A stretch of DNA of 64,000 nucleotides from Tumebacillus flagellatus. Lineage in GTDB: Bacteria > Bacillota > Bacilli > Tumebacillales > Tumebacillaceae. Below, piece by piece: positions 7,976-16,123 of this stretch (position 1 is its first letter; each line of letters starts with the position of its first letter). Location: NCBI RefSeq assembly GCF_000714935.1, contig NZ_JMIR01000010.1:53497-117496 (forward strand). The letters are read 5' to 3'. The position numbers and the translations under genes are program-made. The notes under the pieces were generated by a model. It did no database searches, was not told the origin of the DNA, and worked only from the letters and a program-made list of their open reading frames with translations.

Positions 7976-9401
7976 TGCTTCTTCGGATCGATTCTCGCTT
8001 GTTTGAGATGCGTTTCGTCGTCAGGTTCCGCGTCGCGAGATAGAGCATCCCCGTCTGGACGCACACGGAAGCGGCGAACGCCAGCGGAAGCGCGGCGCGC
8101 GTCAGATGCAGGGAATGGATGCCCCAATAGAGAGCGCCAAGCCGCGCTCCGTCGCCGAGCGTTCCCGCGACCAGCAACGCCCGGCTCCGTCCGTGCGCTT
8201 GCAGCAGCGACGAGAGCGGCGCCTGCAAATACAGCGGCAGGGCGAACGGGGCGATTTTCACCAGCAAGTCGGCGGCGGTCGACGAGCCGAACGCCCGCGT
8301 CAAGGCGGGCGCGAGCACGACGAATGCGGCGGCGGCGGGCAGGGCGACGAGCACGACCGCCCGGATCACGCTGCGCAATTGCTGAGCGGCCCGCCTTGCA
8401 GACACGCCGACCGCCGACTCGCTTGGCAGAAGCGCCGTCGCCAAGCTGTCGGTCAACACCATCGGCGCGCAAAGCAAGGGCAGGGCGACCGCCGAGTAAT
8501 CGGCGATCAGGTGCTTCGCCGTGTCCACGCCGTGCGTCTGTGCGATCCACGCTTCGGCGAACGGCAATTCCAACGCATACCCGAGACTTGCCAGCAACGC
8601 CTGTCCCGCCGGAGCGCACGCCATCCGCAACACCGTGCGGACTCTCGCAGACTCGCGGGAAGAAAACACACGGTCGCGCGGTTGCTTCTTGCCTGCCGAA
8701 CTTTGGGACGAAAATTTCCTATCGCGCCGAGACTTTTTTATCGTTGACTCCTGGGATGAACCCGCGGAGTCACGTCGCTTTTTCCTCACCGCTGTCCACA
8801 GCGCGATCCCCAAAAAAACAGCCGCCGCCGCTTCCCCGGTGGTGAGCACGTAGATGCCGATTTGCGCACCGGTGGCGTGAAGTTCGTTTTTGACCAAAGG
8901 CCAGAGCGCGGTGAGCACCCAGAGCCGCGAGCCGATCTCCACCACTTGCGCGAGCGCCGGAGCGAGCGTGAAGCCGAGTCCGAACAGAATTCCGCGCAGA
9001 CTGCCGTTGAGACAGGTCAGCACCAACAGCGGCACAGCGGCGAGCGCCACGCGCAAGATGCCGTCCGTGCCGGGCCCGGCGGCTCCCTGTCCGTAATGTC
9101 CGACTGCAATCCAAGTCAGCCCCCCGAGTCCCGCGACCGAAACCAGCGACGCCGCCGCCGTGCTCCACCACGCGGTGCGCCGCGTCCCTTGTCCGGCGGC
9201 GAAAACCCTCGTCAACGCTTGCGGCACGCCGATACTACCGAAACTCGCCGCCACGCCGATGATCGGCAACAGAATCCGAAACGAAGCGCTCGCCCCAAGC
9301 CCCATCTCCGTCAAAAAACGCGAGAGGAACAGCAGGCCCAACATTCTCGCCGCCAGATCCGCCGCGCTCAAAATCCCCGATTCCCGAATCGGCAACGTCA
9401 C
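7959..9401 (-). CDS. MOP-superfamily lipid flippase, SpoVB/MurJ-like
   Basis: 480 residues with about 12-14 membrane helices and the N-terminal pattern GILSAADLAARMLGLLFLSRFLTEMGLGASASFRI plus SFGSIGVPQALTR, as in stage V sporulation protein B and related polysaccharide/lipid II flippases. These export lipid-linked cell-wall intermediates. A highly basic, Ser-rich cytoplasmic loop around residues 212-258 contains near repeats of the type KSRRDRKFSSQ / QPRDRVFSSRES, which is unusual for the family. GTG start with AGGGGAGG seven bases upstream. Convergent with the permease and monocistronic. Family is firm; a specific role in spore cortex is inference. Confidence 0.82.
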   Translation of the reverse strand: MTLPIRESGILSAADLAARMLGLLFLSRFLTEMGLGASASFRILLPIIGVAASFGSIGVPQALTRVFAAGQGTRRTAWWSTAAASLVSVAGLGGLTWIAVGHYGQGAAGPGTDGILRVALAAVPLLVLTCLNGSLRGILFGLGFTLAPALAQVVEIGSRLWVLTALWPLVKNELHATGAQIGIYVLTTGEAAAAVFLGIALWTAVRKKRRDSAGSSQESTIKKSRRDRKFSSQSSAGKKQPRDRVFSSRESARVRTVLRMACAPAGQALLASLGYALELPFAEAWIAQTHGVDTAKHLIADYSAVALPLLCAPMVLTDSLATALLPSESAVGVSARRAAQQLRSVIRAVVLVALPAAAAFVVLAPALTRAFGSSTAADLLVKIAPFALPLYLQAPLSSLLQAHGRSRALLVAGTLGDGARLGALYWGIHSLHLTRAALPLAFAASVCVQTGMLYLATRNLTTKRISNKRESIRRSTKKVL

Positions 9402-9488
9402 AGGACGGCCTCCCCTCGTCCGCAGGTGAGTACTTTTTACAGTATGAGCGGGGAGGAGGGAGCTAGAACGATTTTGCCAAGTACGATT

Positions 9489-9597
9489 CGGTCGGAATGC
9501 GCCGCCAAGGAAACTTGCACGGCGGCAAGACCGACCGCACCCGCGACTGATCAGACGCGGCCGGACACCGTTCCCACTCGGGGCGGTGTCTTTTTTT
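9489..9597 (+). ncRNA. Two-hairpin structured element ending in a terminator; possible small RNA
   Basis: The 320-base gap before the sulfate locus holds a compound hairpin: CGGTCGG...CCGACCG outside and GCCGCC...GGCGGC inside (about 9489-9537). It is followed by GACACCG (9564-9570) / CGGTGTC (9584-9590) and seven T residues, an excellent intrinsic terminator. No ORF with an SD precedes the terminator, so it ends an unidentified + strand transcript. No known riboswitch consensus was recognised. Confidence 0.4.
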
Positions 9598-9609
9598 CCA
9601 AATCGGTGA

Positions 9610-9639
9610 TTGACAAAAACAACGCCCCCATTTTATAGT
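9610..9639 (+). promoter_or_regulatory. Sigma-A promoter for the DUF2292 gene
   Basis: TTGACA (9610-9615), 18-base spacer, TATAGT (9634-9639). Transcript would start near 9646, about 77 bases before the ATG. Confidence 0.8.
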
Positions 9640-9722
9640 AATACCAATAATTCATAGTGATTTTGTAGGAAAAACAGAATCTTATCCAGAGCATTAGGAA
9701 ATCTAATCCTTGAGGTGATCCT

Positions 9723-9917
9723 ATGGAGAACGTCTTGAAACCCGACCTCAACTCGCCGCAAGTGCAGCAGATTTTGCGGGCGTTGGAGGGCATGCAGTTC
9801 GGAACGGTGCAAGTGACCGTTCACAACGCGCAAATCACGCAAATCGAGCGCGTGGAGAAACACCGCTTTCCGCTGGAAAGCAACAAACCTGCCATCAAAC
9901 TCGCCTCCCAATCCTAA
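9723..9917 (+). CDS. YezD-like small protein (DUF2292)
   Basis: 64 residues. The core QQILRALEGMQFGTVQVTVHNAQITQIERVEKHR matches the DUF2292/YezD family, short soluble proteins commonly found beside sulfur-assimilation genes in Bacillales. The function is unknown. Here it precedes the sulfate transporter operon, which fits that association. GAGGTGATC gives the SD. A very strong hairpin terminator follows, so most transcripts should stop before cysT. Confidence 0.8.
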   Translation: MENVLKPDLNSPQVQQILRALEGMQFGTVQVTVHNAQITQIERVEKHRFPLESNKPAIKLASQS

Positions 9918-9953
9918 CTTCCCATCCTGCAAGAGCCGATCGGACCACCGAAG

Positions 9954-10025
9954 GCTCCAACCACACCCCGACTGCATGAGTTGACTTTGTCGTGCGCTCG
10001 GGGTGGGGTTGGAGCTTTTCTTTTT
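9954..10025 (+). terminator. Long-stem terminator between the DUF2292 gene and cysT
   Basis: GCTCCAACCACACCCCGA (9954-9971) pairs with TCGGGGTGGGGTTGGAGC (9998-10015), followed by a T-rich tract (TTTTCTTTTT). The 26-base loop is unusually long. Confidence 0.85.
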
Positions 10026-10084
10026 GTCAAAATGATTGTCAAAATCGCCGGAACCCTGGCACAGCGGACAGGTGTACGGTATAC
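10024..10084 (+). promoter_or_regulatory. Putative cysT promoter with upstream direct repeat
   Basis: TTGTCAAAAT occurs twice, 12 bases apart (10024-10033, 10036-10045). Downstream, CTGGCA (10056-10061), a 17-base spacer and GTATAC (10079-10084) form a weak sigma-A-like promoter. A Cys regulator site is possible but I see no CymR consensus I can defend. Confidence 0.35.
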
Positions 10085-10167
10085 GCTGTACATCGTGAAG
10101 ATAAGAAAGTCTAATGCCGCCCATAAGAGAACGTTATGAATACTGGCGAAAGGGGCACCAACCGGAC

Positions 10168-10977
10168 ATGATTCAGAACAAACGCTGGCTCAGGCGCAGT
10201 GTGCAAAGCACCGTACTCGTGTACTTCCTCTTGTTGATTCTCGTCCCGATTCTCGGCATCTACGTCCAAGGGCTGTCGGGAGGCTGGGCGCACTTTGCAG
10301 AGAGCATTCTCCAGCCGATCGCGTGGGATTCCGTGCTGCTGACGATCAAACTGGCGGTGATCGCCACGCTGATCAACACCGCGCTTGGCACGATGCTGGC
10401 GTGGGCGCTCGTGCGCTACCGATTTCCTGGACGCCGCTTGCTGAATTCGCTCGTCGATTTGCCGTTCGCGTTGCCGACGGCGGTTGGCGGGCTGATGATC
10501 TTGCTCTTGTTGGGACCGCAAAGCTGGCTGGGCAGTTGGCTGGCGGGGCACAACATCGAGATCGTCTACCAACAGCCGGCGATCGTGCTCGCGATGATCT
10601 TCGTGACATTCCCGTTTGTGATCCGCACGATTCAACCTTTGCTCGAAGAACTCGACCCCTCGGAGGAGGAAGCGTCCTATACGCTCGGGGCTACGCGCTC
10701 CGGGACGTTCTGGCGCGTGATCTTCCCGGCGATGCGGCCGGGCGTGATCGGCGGCGCGATGCTCGCGTTCTCCCGCGCCCTCGCGGAATTCGGCGCGGTC
10801 GTCCTCGTCGCGGGCAACATCCCCGGCAAGACGTTGACCGCGTCCGTGCAAATCTACGGCAATGTCGAAAGCTCCAACCCGAGCGGTGCCGCCGCCGTTT
10901 CCGTGCTGCTCCTCACGCTGTCGTTCCTCGTGCTCTGGAGCGTCAACTTGCTGACGGAGAGGAAGGACGCCCGATGA
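10168..10977 (+). CDS. cysT: Sulfate ABC transporter permease CysT
   Basis: 269 residues from ATG 10168, preceded by AAAGGGG; an in-frame ATG at 10114 lacks an SD. It is one of two membrane subunits of the sulfate/thiosulfate importer. About six membrane helices are visible. The EAA loop that docks on the ATPase is EEASYTLGATRSGTFWRVIFPAMRPG (read as two parts), followed by RALAEFGAVVLVAGNIPGKT, a CysT/CysU hallmark. The stop overlaps the cysW start (ATGA), which indicates coupled translation of the two permeases. Order cysT-cysW-cysA-sbp is a normal sulfate operon. Confidence 0.9.
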   Translation: MIQNKRWLRRSVQSTVLVYFLLLILVPILGIYVQGLSGGWAHFAESILQPIAWDSVLLTIKLAVIATLINTALGTMLAWALVRYRFPGRRLLNSLVDLPFALPTAVGGLMILLLLGPQSWLGSWLAGHNIEIVYQQPAIVLAMIFVTFPFVIRTIQPLLEELDPSEEEASYTLGATRSGTFWRVIFPAMRPGVIGGAMLAFSRALAEFGAVVLVAGNIPGKTLTASVQIYGNVESSNPSGAAAVSVLLLTLSFLVLWSVNLLTERKDAR

Positions 10978-11768
10978 AAAAACTGAACATCACCGTCACC
11001 TATCTGGTGTTTCTGCTCCTCTTGATCATTCCGCTGGGGCAAGTGCTTTCCAGCGCGTTCTCCACCGGATTCTCCGGCTTTTGGAGCGCGCTGACCGATC
11101 CGCAAGCTCTGCACGCGTTTCTCATCTCCGGCATCCTCGTCGGAGCCGTCACCGCGCTGAACACGCTGTTTGGAGTCTTGCTTGCCATGCTGCTCGTGCG
11201 CGAGACGGGAATCTCGCGGCGCATCCGGCAGTTTCTGAACGCCGTCGTCGACTTGCCGTTCGCCGTGTCGCCGATCATCGGCGGGCTGATGATTCTCTTG
11301 TTGCTCGGACCGCACACGGCGCTGGGGGCTTTTTTGGAAGATCACGGGGTGAAAATCGTCTTCGCGCTGCCCGGCATGATCCTCGCCACGCTGTTTGTCA
11401 CCTTCCCGCTGATGGTGCGCGAAGTGATGCCGGTGTTGCAGGAGATCGGCACCGATCAAGAGGAAGCCGCCTACACGCTGGGGGCAGGTTCGTGGCGCAC
11501 GTTCTGGCGCGTCACGTGGCCGTCGATCCGCTGGGGCGTGCTCTACGGCGTCGTGCTCACCGTCGCACGCGCGCTCGGCGAATTCGGCGCGGTGCTCGTC
11601 GTCTCCGGCAACATCATCAACAAAACCCAATCGGCGACTACGCTTGTCTATCAACAGGTGGAGAATTTCAACTTCGTCGCCGCCAACTCGCTGGCGTTCG
11701 TGCTGGCGGGATTCTCCATCGTCGTGCTCATGACCCTCGAATGGGCGAAGAGAAGAAAGGAAGTGTAG
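10974..11768 (+). CDS. cysW: Sulfate ABC transporter permease CysW
   Basis: 264 residues. Second membrane subunit of the sulfate importer, paralogous to CysT. Membrane helices include the N-terminal VTYLVFLLLLIIPLG and the AVVDLPFAVSPIIGGLMILLLLG pair. The EAA loop is EEAAYTLGAGSWRTFWRVTWP, followed by ARALGEFGAVLVVSGNI, characteristic of CysW. The ATG overlaps the cysT stop by four bases, and cysA begins four bases after this stop. Confidence 0.9.
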   Translation: MKKLNITVTYLVFLLLLIIPLGQVLSSAFSTGFSGFWSALTDPQALHAFLISGILVGAVTALNTLFGVLLAMLLVRETGISRRIRQFLNAVVDLPFAVSPIIGGLMILLLLGPHTALGAFLEDHGVKIVFALPGMILATLFVTFPLMVREVMPVLQEIGTDQEEAAYTLGAGSWRTFWRVTWPSIRWGVLYGVVLTVARALGEFGAVLVVSGNIINKTQSATTLVYQQVENFNFVAANSLAFVLAGFSIVVLMTLEWAKRRKEV

Positions 11769-11772
11769 GCGG

Positions 11773-12840
11773 ATGCAGATCGAAGTGCGCAACTTGAGCA
11801 AGAAATTCGGCCGCGTGTCGGCCGTTGACCATGTGAATTTCGAGATTGAACAGGGCAAACTGATCGGCTTGCTCGGGCCGTCGGGAGGCGGCAAGACCAC
11901 GATCTTGCGGATGCTGGCGGGTCTGGAGAAGCCGGACGCGGGCGAGATTCTGTTTCAAGGCAACAAAGTCAACCACCTCCCCCCGCAAGAGCGCGGCATC
12001 GGGTTCGTGTTTCAAAACTACGCGCTGTTTAAACACATGAGCGTGTTTGACAACATCGCGTTCGGCTTGACCGTACAGCGCAAGTCCAAGTCCGAAATCC
12101 GCGACCGCGTCCACGAAATGATCGAGTTGATCGGCTTGCAGGGCTTAGAAAACCGCGCCCCGCACCAACTTTCGGGCGGCCAGCGCCAACGGGTCGCGTT
12201 CGCCCGCGCCTTGGCGCCGTCCCCGCAACTGCTCTTGCTCGACGAGCCGTTTGCCGCCATCGACGCCAAAGTTCGCAAAGAACTGCGCACGTGGCTGCGC
12301 GAGATGATCTCCCGCGTGGGCATCACCTCGATCTTCGTCACGCACGACCAAGAGGAAGCGGTCGAAGTCGCCGATGAGATTATGATCATAAACCAAGGCC
12401 GCCTCGAACAAAAAGGCACGCCGTGGCAAGTCTACAAGGAGCCGCTTACCCCGTTTGTCGCGGGCTTCCTCGGCGAATCGAACCTCTTGCACAACCCGGC
12501 GCACATCGTCGGCTTCGAATCGGCTCCCCGTCCGCACAGCGAGAAAGCCCGTGTCCTGATCCGCCCGGAAGCGATCGAAGTCGGCCGCGAGCACGAAATT
12601 TCCAACCTCTCCGCCGCCGCTCTCGGCATTGTGCGAAGCGTCCAGTTCCGCGGTTCCGTCTGGCAAGTGGAAGTCGAAGTGGGCGAACACCGCTTGCTCG
12701 CCCACCGCACGTTGGAAAAAGAAACTCTGCTCCCCGGCGAGCAGGTCGCCGTGCTCATCCACTCCCTGCACCTCTTCCACGACGAGCAAAGCCTCTTTCT
12801 CGAAAACGAACTCAAACGCGCCAACACCCGCGCGATCTAG
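11773..12840 (+). CDS. cysA: Sulfate ABC transporter ATP-binding protein CysA
   Basis: 355 residues. It hydrolyses ATP to drive sulfate import. Walker A GPSGGGKTT is at residues 35-43; the Q-loop is in FVFQNYALFKHM; the signature is LSGGQRQRVAFARAL; Walker B is LLLLDEPFAAIDAK; the H-loop is VTHDQEEA. All catalytic elements are intact. The ~110-residue C-terminal part (RPEAIEVGR... VQFRGSVWQVEVEVG) is a TOBE-like regulatory domain as in other CysA/MalK proteins. Located between cysW and the binding protein. Confidence 0.92.
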   Translation: MQIEVRNLSKKFGRVSAVDHVNFEIEQGKLIGLLGPSGGGKTTILRMLAGLEKPDAGEILFQGNKVNHLPPQERGIGFVFQNYALFKHMSVFDNIAFGLTVQRKSKSEIRDRVHEMIELIGLQGLENRAPHQLSGGQRQRVAFARALAPSPQLLLLDEPFAAIDAKVRKELRTWLREMISRVGITSIFVTHDQEEAVEVADEIMIINQGRLEQKGTPWQVYKEPLTPFVAGFLGESNLLHNPAHIVGFESAPRPHSEKARVLIRPEAIEVGREHEISNLSAAALGIVRSVQFRGSVWQVEVEVGEHRLLAHRTLEKETLLPGEQVAVLIHSLHLFHDEQSLFLENELKRANTRAI

Positions 12841-12863
12841 AAGAACAAGGAGAGAACCATCCC

Positions 12864-13922
12864 ATGAAAAACAAAACCAAACTCGCCCTGTCCGCGCTCT
12901 TGCTCGCTTCGATGACCGTCCTGACCGCTTGCGGCTCGTCCACCGCCACATCCTCGTCGGGCGACTCGACGGGCGGCCAAGACGCCAAGGAAATCACCCT
13001 CATCCTCGGCGCGTACTCCACGCCGCAAGAAGCGTTCAAAGTGATCATCCCCGCCTTCCAAAAACAATGGAAAGAGAAAACCGGCCAAACCGTGAAATTC
13101 CAAGAATCGTACGAAGCGTCCGGCACCCAAGCCCGCGCCATCGCAGGCGGGTTTGAAGCGGACATCGCGGTGCTGTCGCTGGAAGCGGACATCGATACGA
13201 TCCAAAAAGCCGGCCTGATCACGACCGACTGGCGCACGAAGCCGCACAACGGCATGATCACCAACTCTGTCGCCGCACTGGGCACCCGTGAAGGCAATCC
13301 CAAGGGGATCAAGGACTGGGAAGACCTCGCGAAACCGGGCGTCGGCGTGCTCATCCCGAATCCGAAGACGTCCGGCGGGGCGCAATGGGACGTCAACGCG
13401 ATCTACGGCGGCGGCCTCAAACACTCGGAAGCGCAAGGCAAAAAAGACCCCGCCTACGCCGCCGACCTGCTCAAGCGCGTCCAGAAAAACGTCAAAGCCC
13501 TCGACAAGTCGGGCCGCGCTTCGATGACCACGTTTGAAAACGGCACCGGCGACGTCGTCGTCACGTACGAAAACGAACTGATCGGCCGCAACCTCGAAGG
13601 CCAGCACTACACCATCATCGTTCCGAACGACACGATCTTGATCGAAAACCCGGCAGCCGTCGTGGACAAAAACGCCGACAAGCACGGCGTGCGCCAAGCG
13701 GCCGACGCGTTCCTCGACTTCCTCTGGACACCGGAAGCGCAACAAGCGTTCGCCGACAAAGGCTTCCGTCCCGTCGACCCCGCCGTCGCCAAGCAATACG
13801 AAAGCCAATACAAAACTCCGCCGGGTCTCTACGACATCAAGTACCTCGGCGGCTGGGACCAAGTCCGCAAAGACCTCTACCAAGACGGCGCGATCTGGGA
13901 CCAAGGCCTCGCCGGGAAATAA
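12864..13922 (+). CDS. sbp: Sulfate-binding lipoprotein
   Basis: 352 residues from ATG 12864 with AAGGAGAGAACC upstream; the frame is open far 5' through cysA but that part is a shadow. A lipoprotein signal ends at Cys23 (LTAC). Mature protein has the sulfate-binding protein family motifs AYSTPQEAF, SYEASGTQARAI, ADIAVLSLEADID, IPNPKTSGGAQWDVNAIYG and the C-terminal FRPVDPAVA. It captures sulfate or thiosulfate outside the membrane and delivers it to CysTW. Closes the operon, with a terminator 20 bases downstream. Confidence 0.9.
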   Translation: MKNKTKLALSALLLASMTVLTACGSSTATSSSGDSTGGQDAKEITLILGAYSTPQEAFKVIIPAFQKQWKEKTGQTVKFQESYEASGTQARAIAGGFEADIAVLSLEADIDTIQKAGLITTDWRTKPHNGMITNSVAALGTREGNPKGIKDWEDLAKPGVGVLIPNPKTSGGAQWDVNAIYGGGLKHSEAQGKKDPAYAADLLKRVQKNVKALDKSGRASMTTFENGTGDVVVTYENELIGRNLEGQHYTIIVPNDTILIENPAAVVDKNADKHGVRQAADAFLDFLWTPEAQQAFADKGFRPVDPAVAKQYESQYKTPPGLYDIKYLGGWDQVRKDLYQDGAIWDQGLAGK

Positions 13923-13941
13923 CAAAACCGCTCCGACAAAT

Positions 13942-13980
13942 AAGACCCAACCGCATGCCGCGGTTGGGTCTTGCTTGTTC
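13942..13980 (+). terminator. Terminator of the sulfate operon
   Basis: AAGACCCAACCGC (13942-13954) and GCGGTTGGGTCTT (13960-13972) pair, followed by a short T-rich tail. It also lies just downstream of the convergent diguanylate cyclase. Confidence 0.8.
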
Positions 13981-13991
13981 GGTTGCTTTCA

Positions 13992-15092
13992 TCAAGCGTT
14001 TGTCGACTGCACTTCGCACACCCGGTTGCGTCCCGTGCGCTTCGCTTGGTACAAACCCTCGTCGGCGAGGTGCACCAACTCATCAACGCTAAGCGGTTGC
14101 TCCTTCGTGGAGACGGCGAGGCCGATGGAGATCGTCACTCCGATCACCTGACCGTCCGGCAACTGAAACGGATGGCGCTCGACGGCGGAACGGATGCGTT
14201 CAGCGACTTGATACGCGTACTCGCGCGGGCATTTTGGCAAGATGACGGAGAATTCCTCGCCGCCGTTGCGGGAGACGACATCGAGGCTGCGCGAGACGCG
14301 GCTCAGTTGCTCGCTCAGTTGTTTGAGCACTTCGTCGCCGGCGGGATGGCCGTACGTGTCGTTTACTTTTTTGAAATGGTCGATGTCGATCATGAGAAAG
14401 GAGAGCGCTTCGCCGTGCTCAACATTCTTCTGCAACATCGTATTGATCGCCGCGTCAAACGTGCGGACGTTGTTCAGCCCCGTGAGGAAGTCGACGGCAG
14501 CGGAGTCGCGAATTTTCACGAACATTTCGTGCGCGCGGATCAAGTGGTGCACCAGCAAGTACGTAAACAGAGAGGCGACGGCGAGCACAATCGTGTATTG
14601 CAACACGACCAACAACCGCAAGCGCACGTTCGGCACGGCGTAGATCGAGCCGATACTGACGATGATCGCATTCATGAAGACCATGTACATCCAGCGCCGA
14701 GCGTTGTTCGGCACAAATTGAACGACAATCCCGCTGACAATGGCCGTCACCAGCAGCACAAGACCGGCAACGGATGTGGTGGGGGACCAAGAGAACATCA
14801 GGATGCGCCCGACGGCTTCCACCACCGCTGTGACCAGCGCCGCCGGCCATCCGGCAAACGAGGCGGCGAGAAAGATCGGAATCATCCGCAAATCGAACAC
14901 CGCGCCAAAAGCGAGCAGCAGCGAGTAGTGCATGAGCAAACACCCGAGCAGGCCCATGACCAATCCGAACACGATCTGTTTGTACTGCGGATCGCCCTGC
15001 TTGATCATGCGGTCCTTGAAGAATTGGTGCAAGAAGAACAAGCATGTCACCAGAATACACAAGTTGATAAAAAACTTATCAAACCAAATCAT
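13992..15092 (-). CDS. Membrane diguanylate cyclase (5TM-LYT + GGDEF)
   Basis: 366 residues. Residues 1-190 hold six or so membrane helices with the 5TM receptor LytS-YhcK signature (VFGLVMGLLGCLLMHYS... FAGWPAALVTAVVEAVGR). The C-terminal GGDEF domain starts at VDFLTGLNNVRTFD and has DIDHFKKVNDTYGHPAGDEVL and the active loop GGEEF. An RxxD inhibitory site (RSLD) sits the canonical five residues before GGEEF. Both features predict an active, product-inhibited enzyme making cyclic di-GMP from GTP, controlled by a membrane signal. No EAL or PilZ gene is seen in the window. Confidence 0.9.
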   Translation of the reverse strand: MIWFDKFFINLCILVTCLFFLHQFFKDRMIKQGDPQYKQIVFGLVMGLLGCLLMHYSLLLAFGAVFDLRMIPIFLAASFAGWPAALVTAVVEAVGRILMFSWSPTTSVAGLVLLVTAIVSGIVVQFVPNNARRWMYMVFMNAIIVSIGSIYAVPNVRLRLLVVLQYTIVLAVASLFTYLLVHHLIRAHEMFVKIRDSAAVDFLTGLNNVRTFDAAINTMLQKNVEHGEALSFLMIDIDHFKKVNDTYGHPAGDEVLKQLSEQLSRVSRSLDVVSRNGGEEFSVILPKCPREYAYQVAERIRSAVERHPFQLPDGQVIGVTISIGLAVSTKEQPLSVDELVHLADEGLYQAKRTGRNRVCEVQSTNA

Positions 15093-15183
15093 GACTCATC
15101 GAAATCCCTTCATTTCTACACCTGCTTATTACTAGTAACTACGTCGCCGAACTATTCATCCCCTGCTCGTTTGCAAAAAACAT

Positions 15184-15212
15184 TTTACTGGTACTTTATA
15201 CTTCGGTATCCT
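15184..15212 (+). promoter_or_regulatory. Sigma-A-like promoter for the cupin gene
   Basis: TTTACT (15184-15189), 17-base spacer, TATCCT (15207-15212), about 32 bases before the ATG. Confidence 0.5.
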
Positions 15213-15244
15213 GAAATCATCAAACAAAGAAAAGAGGGATTAAG

Positions 15245-15706
15245 ATGGAAATGAAAGGCGGACTTGTGCAAGGCGAAAACTTTACGGCGGCGCATGCGGG
15301 ACCGTGGAACGAGATGATGGAGTACGTGTTCTCGCCGTTGCCGCAGTTCAAATTTCCGGGCAAAGTGTTTCTGAACGAAGCACTCGGCCTGAACGGGATG
15401 GAAGTTTCGCTTGGCGTGATGAAACCGGGCACTCAAGTGCCGTACGCGCACGCGCATAAGGAAAACGAGGAACTGTACCTGTTCGTCAAAGGCCAAGGCC
15501 AGTTCTACGTTGACGGCCAAGTTCTCGACGTGCGGGAAGGCTCGGCTGTGCGCGTGGCACCGGCCGGCGTGCGCTGCTGGCGAAACAACTCCACCGAAGA
15601 TTTGCACTACATCGTCATCCAAGCCAAAGCGGGCAGTCTGTCCCAGTATACGCTGACAGACGGCATCATGGCCGTGCCGCAGTTCCACTGGCCGGAAGAG
15701 AAATAA
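15245..15706 (+). CDS. Cupin-domain protein
   Basis: 153 residues forming a single small beta-barrel. Cupin motif 1 is PYAHAHKENEELYLFVKGQG, with two His and one Glu placed as metal ligands; motif 2 is less clear (VRVAPAGVRCWRNNS... LHYIVIQ). Such stand-alone cupins can be isomerases, dioxygenases or sensors, and nothing here chooses among them. AGAGGG precedes the ATG. It lies 110 bases upstream of the His-rich gene, on the same strand with no terminator between, so the two could be co-transcribed. Confidence 0.75.
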   Translation: MEMKGGLVQGENFTAAHAGPWNEMMEYVFSPLPQFKFPGKVFLNEALGLNGMEVSLGVMKPGTQVPYAHAHKENEELYLFVKGQGQFYVDGQVLDVREGSAVRVAPAGVRCWRNNSTEDLHYIVIQAKAGSLSQYTLTDGIMAVPQFHWPEEK

Positions 15707-15816
15707 AGCGGACAACGAAAACCGGAAGCGAAGATGGTTCCGATCACTTTTTCGCGAAACTTTCCTGCAATTCTTCCGTAGATAGAGGTATAAAACCTTT
15801 TGAGGGGGAACCGGAA

Positions 15817-16068
15817 ATGTCTTTCGGTCGATTCATCAAAAAAGTCCTGCACGAAGCGACGCATCATTATAGCTCCAGCCATCGTCACCATCATCATCAC
15901 CACCACCATCGTTCGTACAGCTCCAGTGACCACCATCATTATCATCGGCCGGTGATACACCACTACAGCTCCAGCGATCATCATCACCATCACGGTCACT
16001 CCAATCACGGACACCATCATTACAAGAGGAAGCACCACAGCTTTTCGTTCAGCATCTTTTCCTCGTAA
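15817..16068 (+). CDS. Histidine-rich small protein
   Basis: 83 residues, of which 30 are His (36%), including an uninterrupted run of eight. The N terminus (MSFGRFIKKVLHEATHH) is amphipathic and not a cleavable signal. Three copies of a HHYSSS/SYSSSD-type unit separate the His clusters, and the C terminus is basic then Ser/Phe-rich. GAGGGGG gives a good SD, followed by a terminator, so expression is likely. Not recognised. Composition suggests binding of Ni, Zn, Cu or Co, or a spore or surface structural role; both are guesses. Histidine codons alternate CAT and CAC, so this is not a simple codon slip expansion. Confidence 0.7.
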   Translation: MSFGRFIKKVLHEATHHYSSSHRHHHHHHHHRSYSSSDHHHYHRPVIHHYSSSDHHHHHGHSNHGHHHYKRKHHSFSFSIFSS

Positions 16069-16080
16069 TACACATAACCA

Positions 16081-16120
16081 AACAACCTCCGCCCGCGAGT
16101 TGGGTGGAGGTTGTTTTCTT
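16081..16120. terminator. Terminator between the His-rich and kinase genes
   Basis: AACAACCTCCGCCC (16081-16094) and GGGTGGAGGTTGTT (16102-16115) form a stem with G-T tolerance; T-rich on the + side and convergent genes on both sides. Confidence 0.8.
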
Positions 16121-16123
16121 ACA

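Noticed and set aside
10114..10167. Upstream ATG of cysT at 10114
   Set aside because: No SD; the extra 18 residues are charged and not part of the family. ATG 10168 has AAAGGGG.
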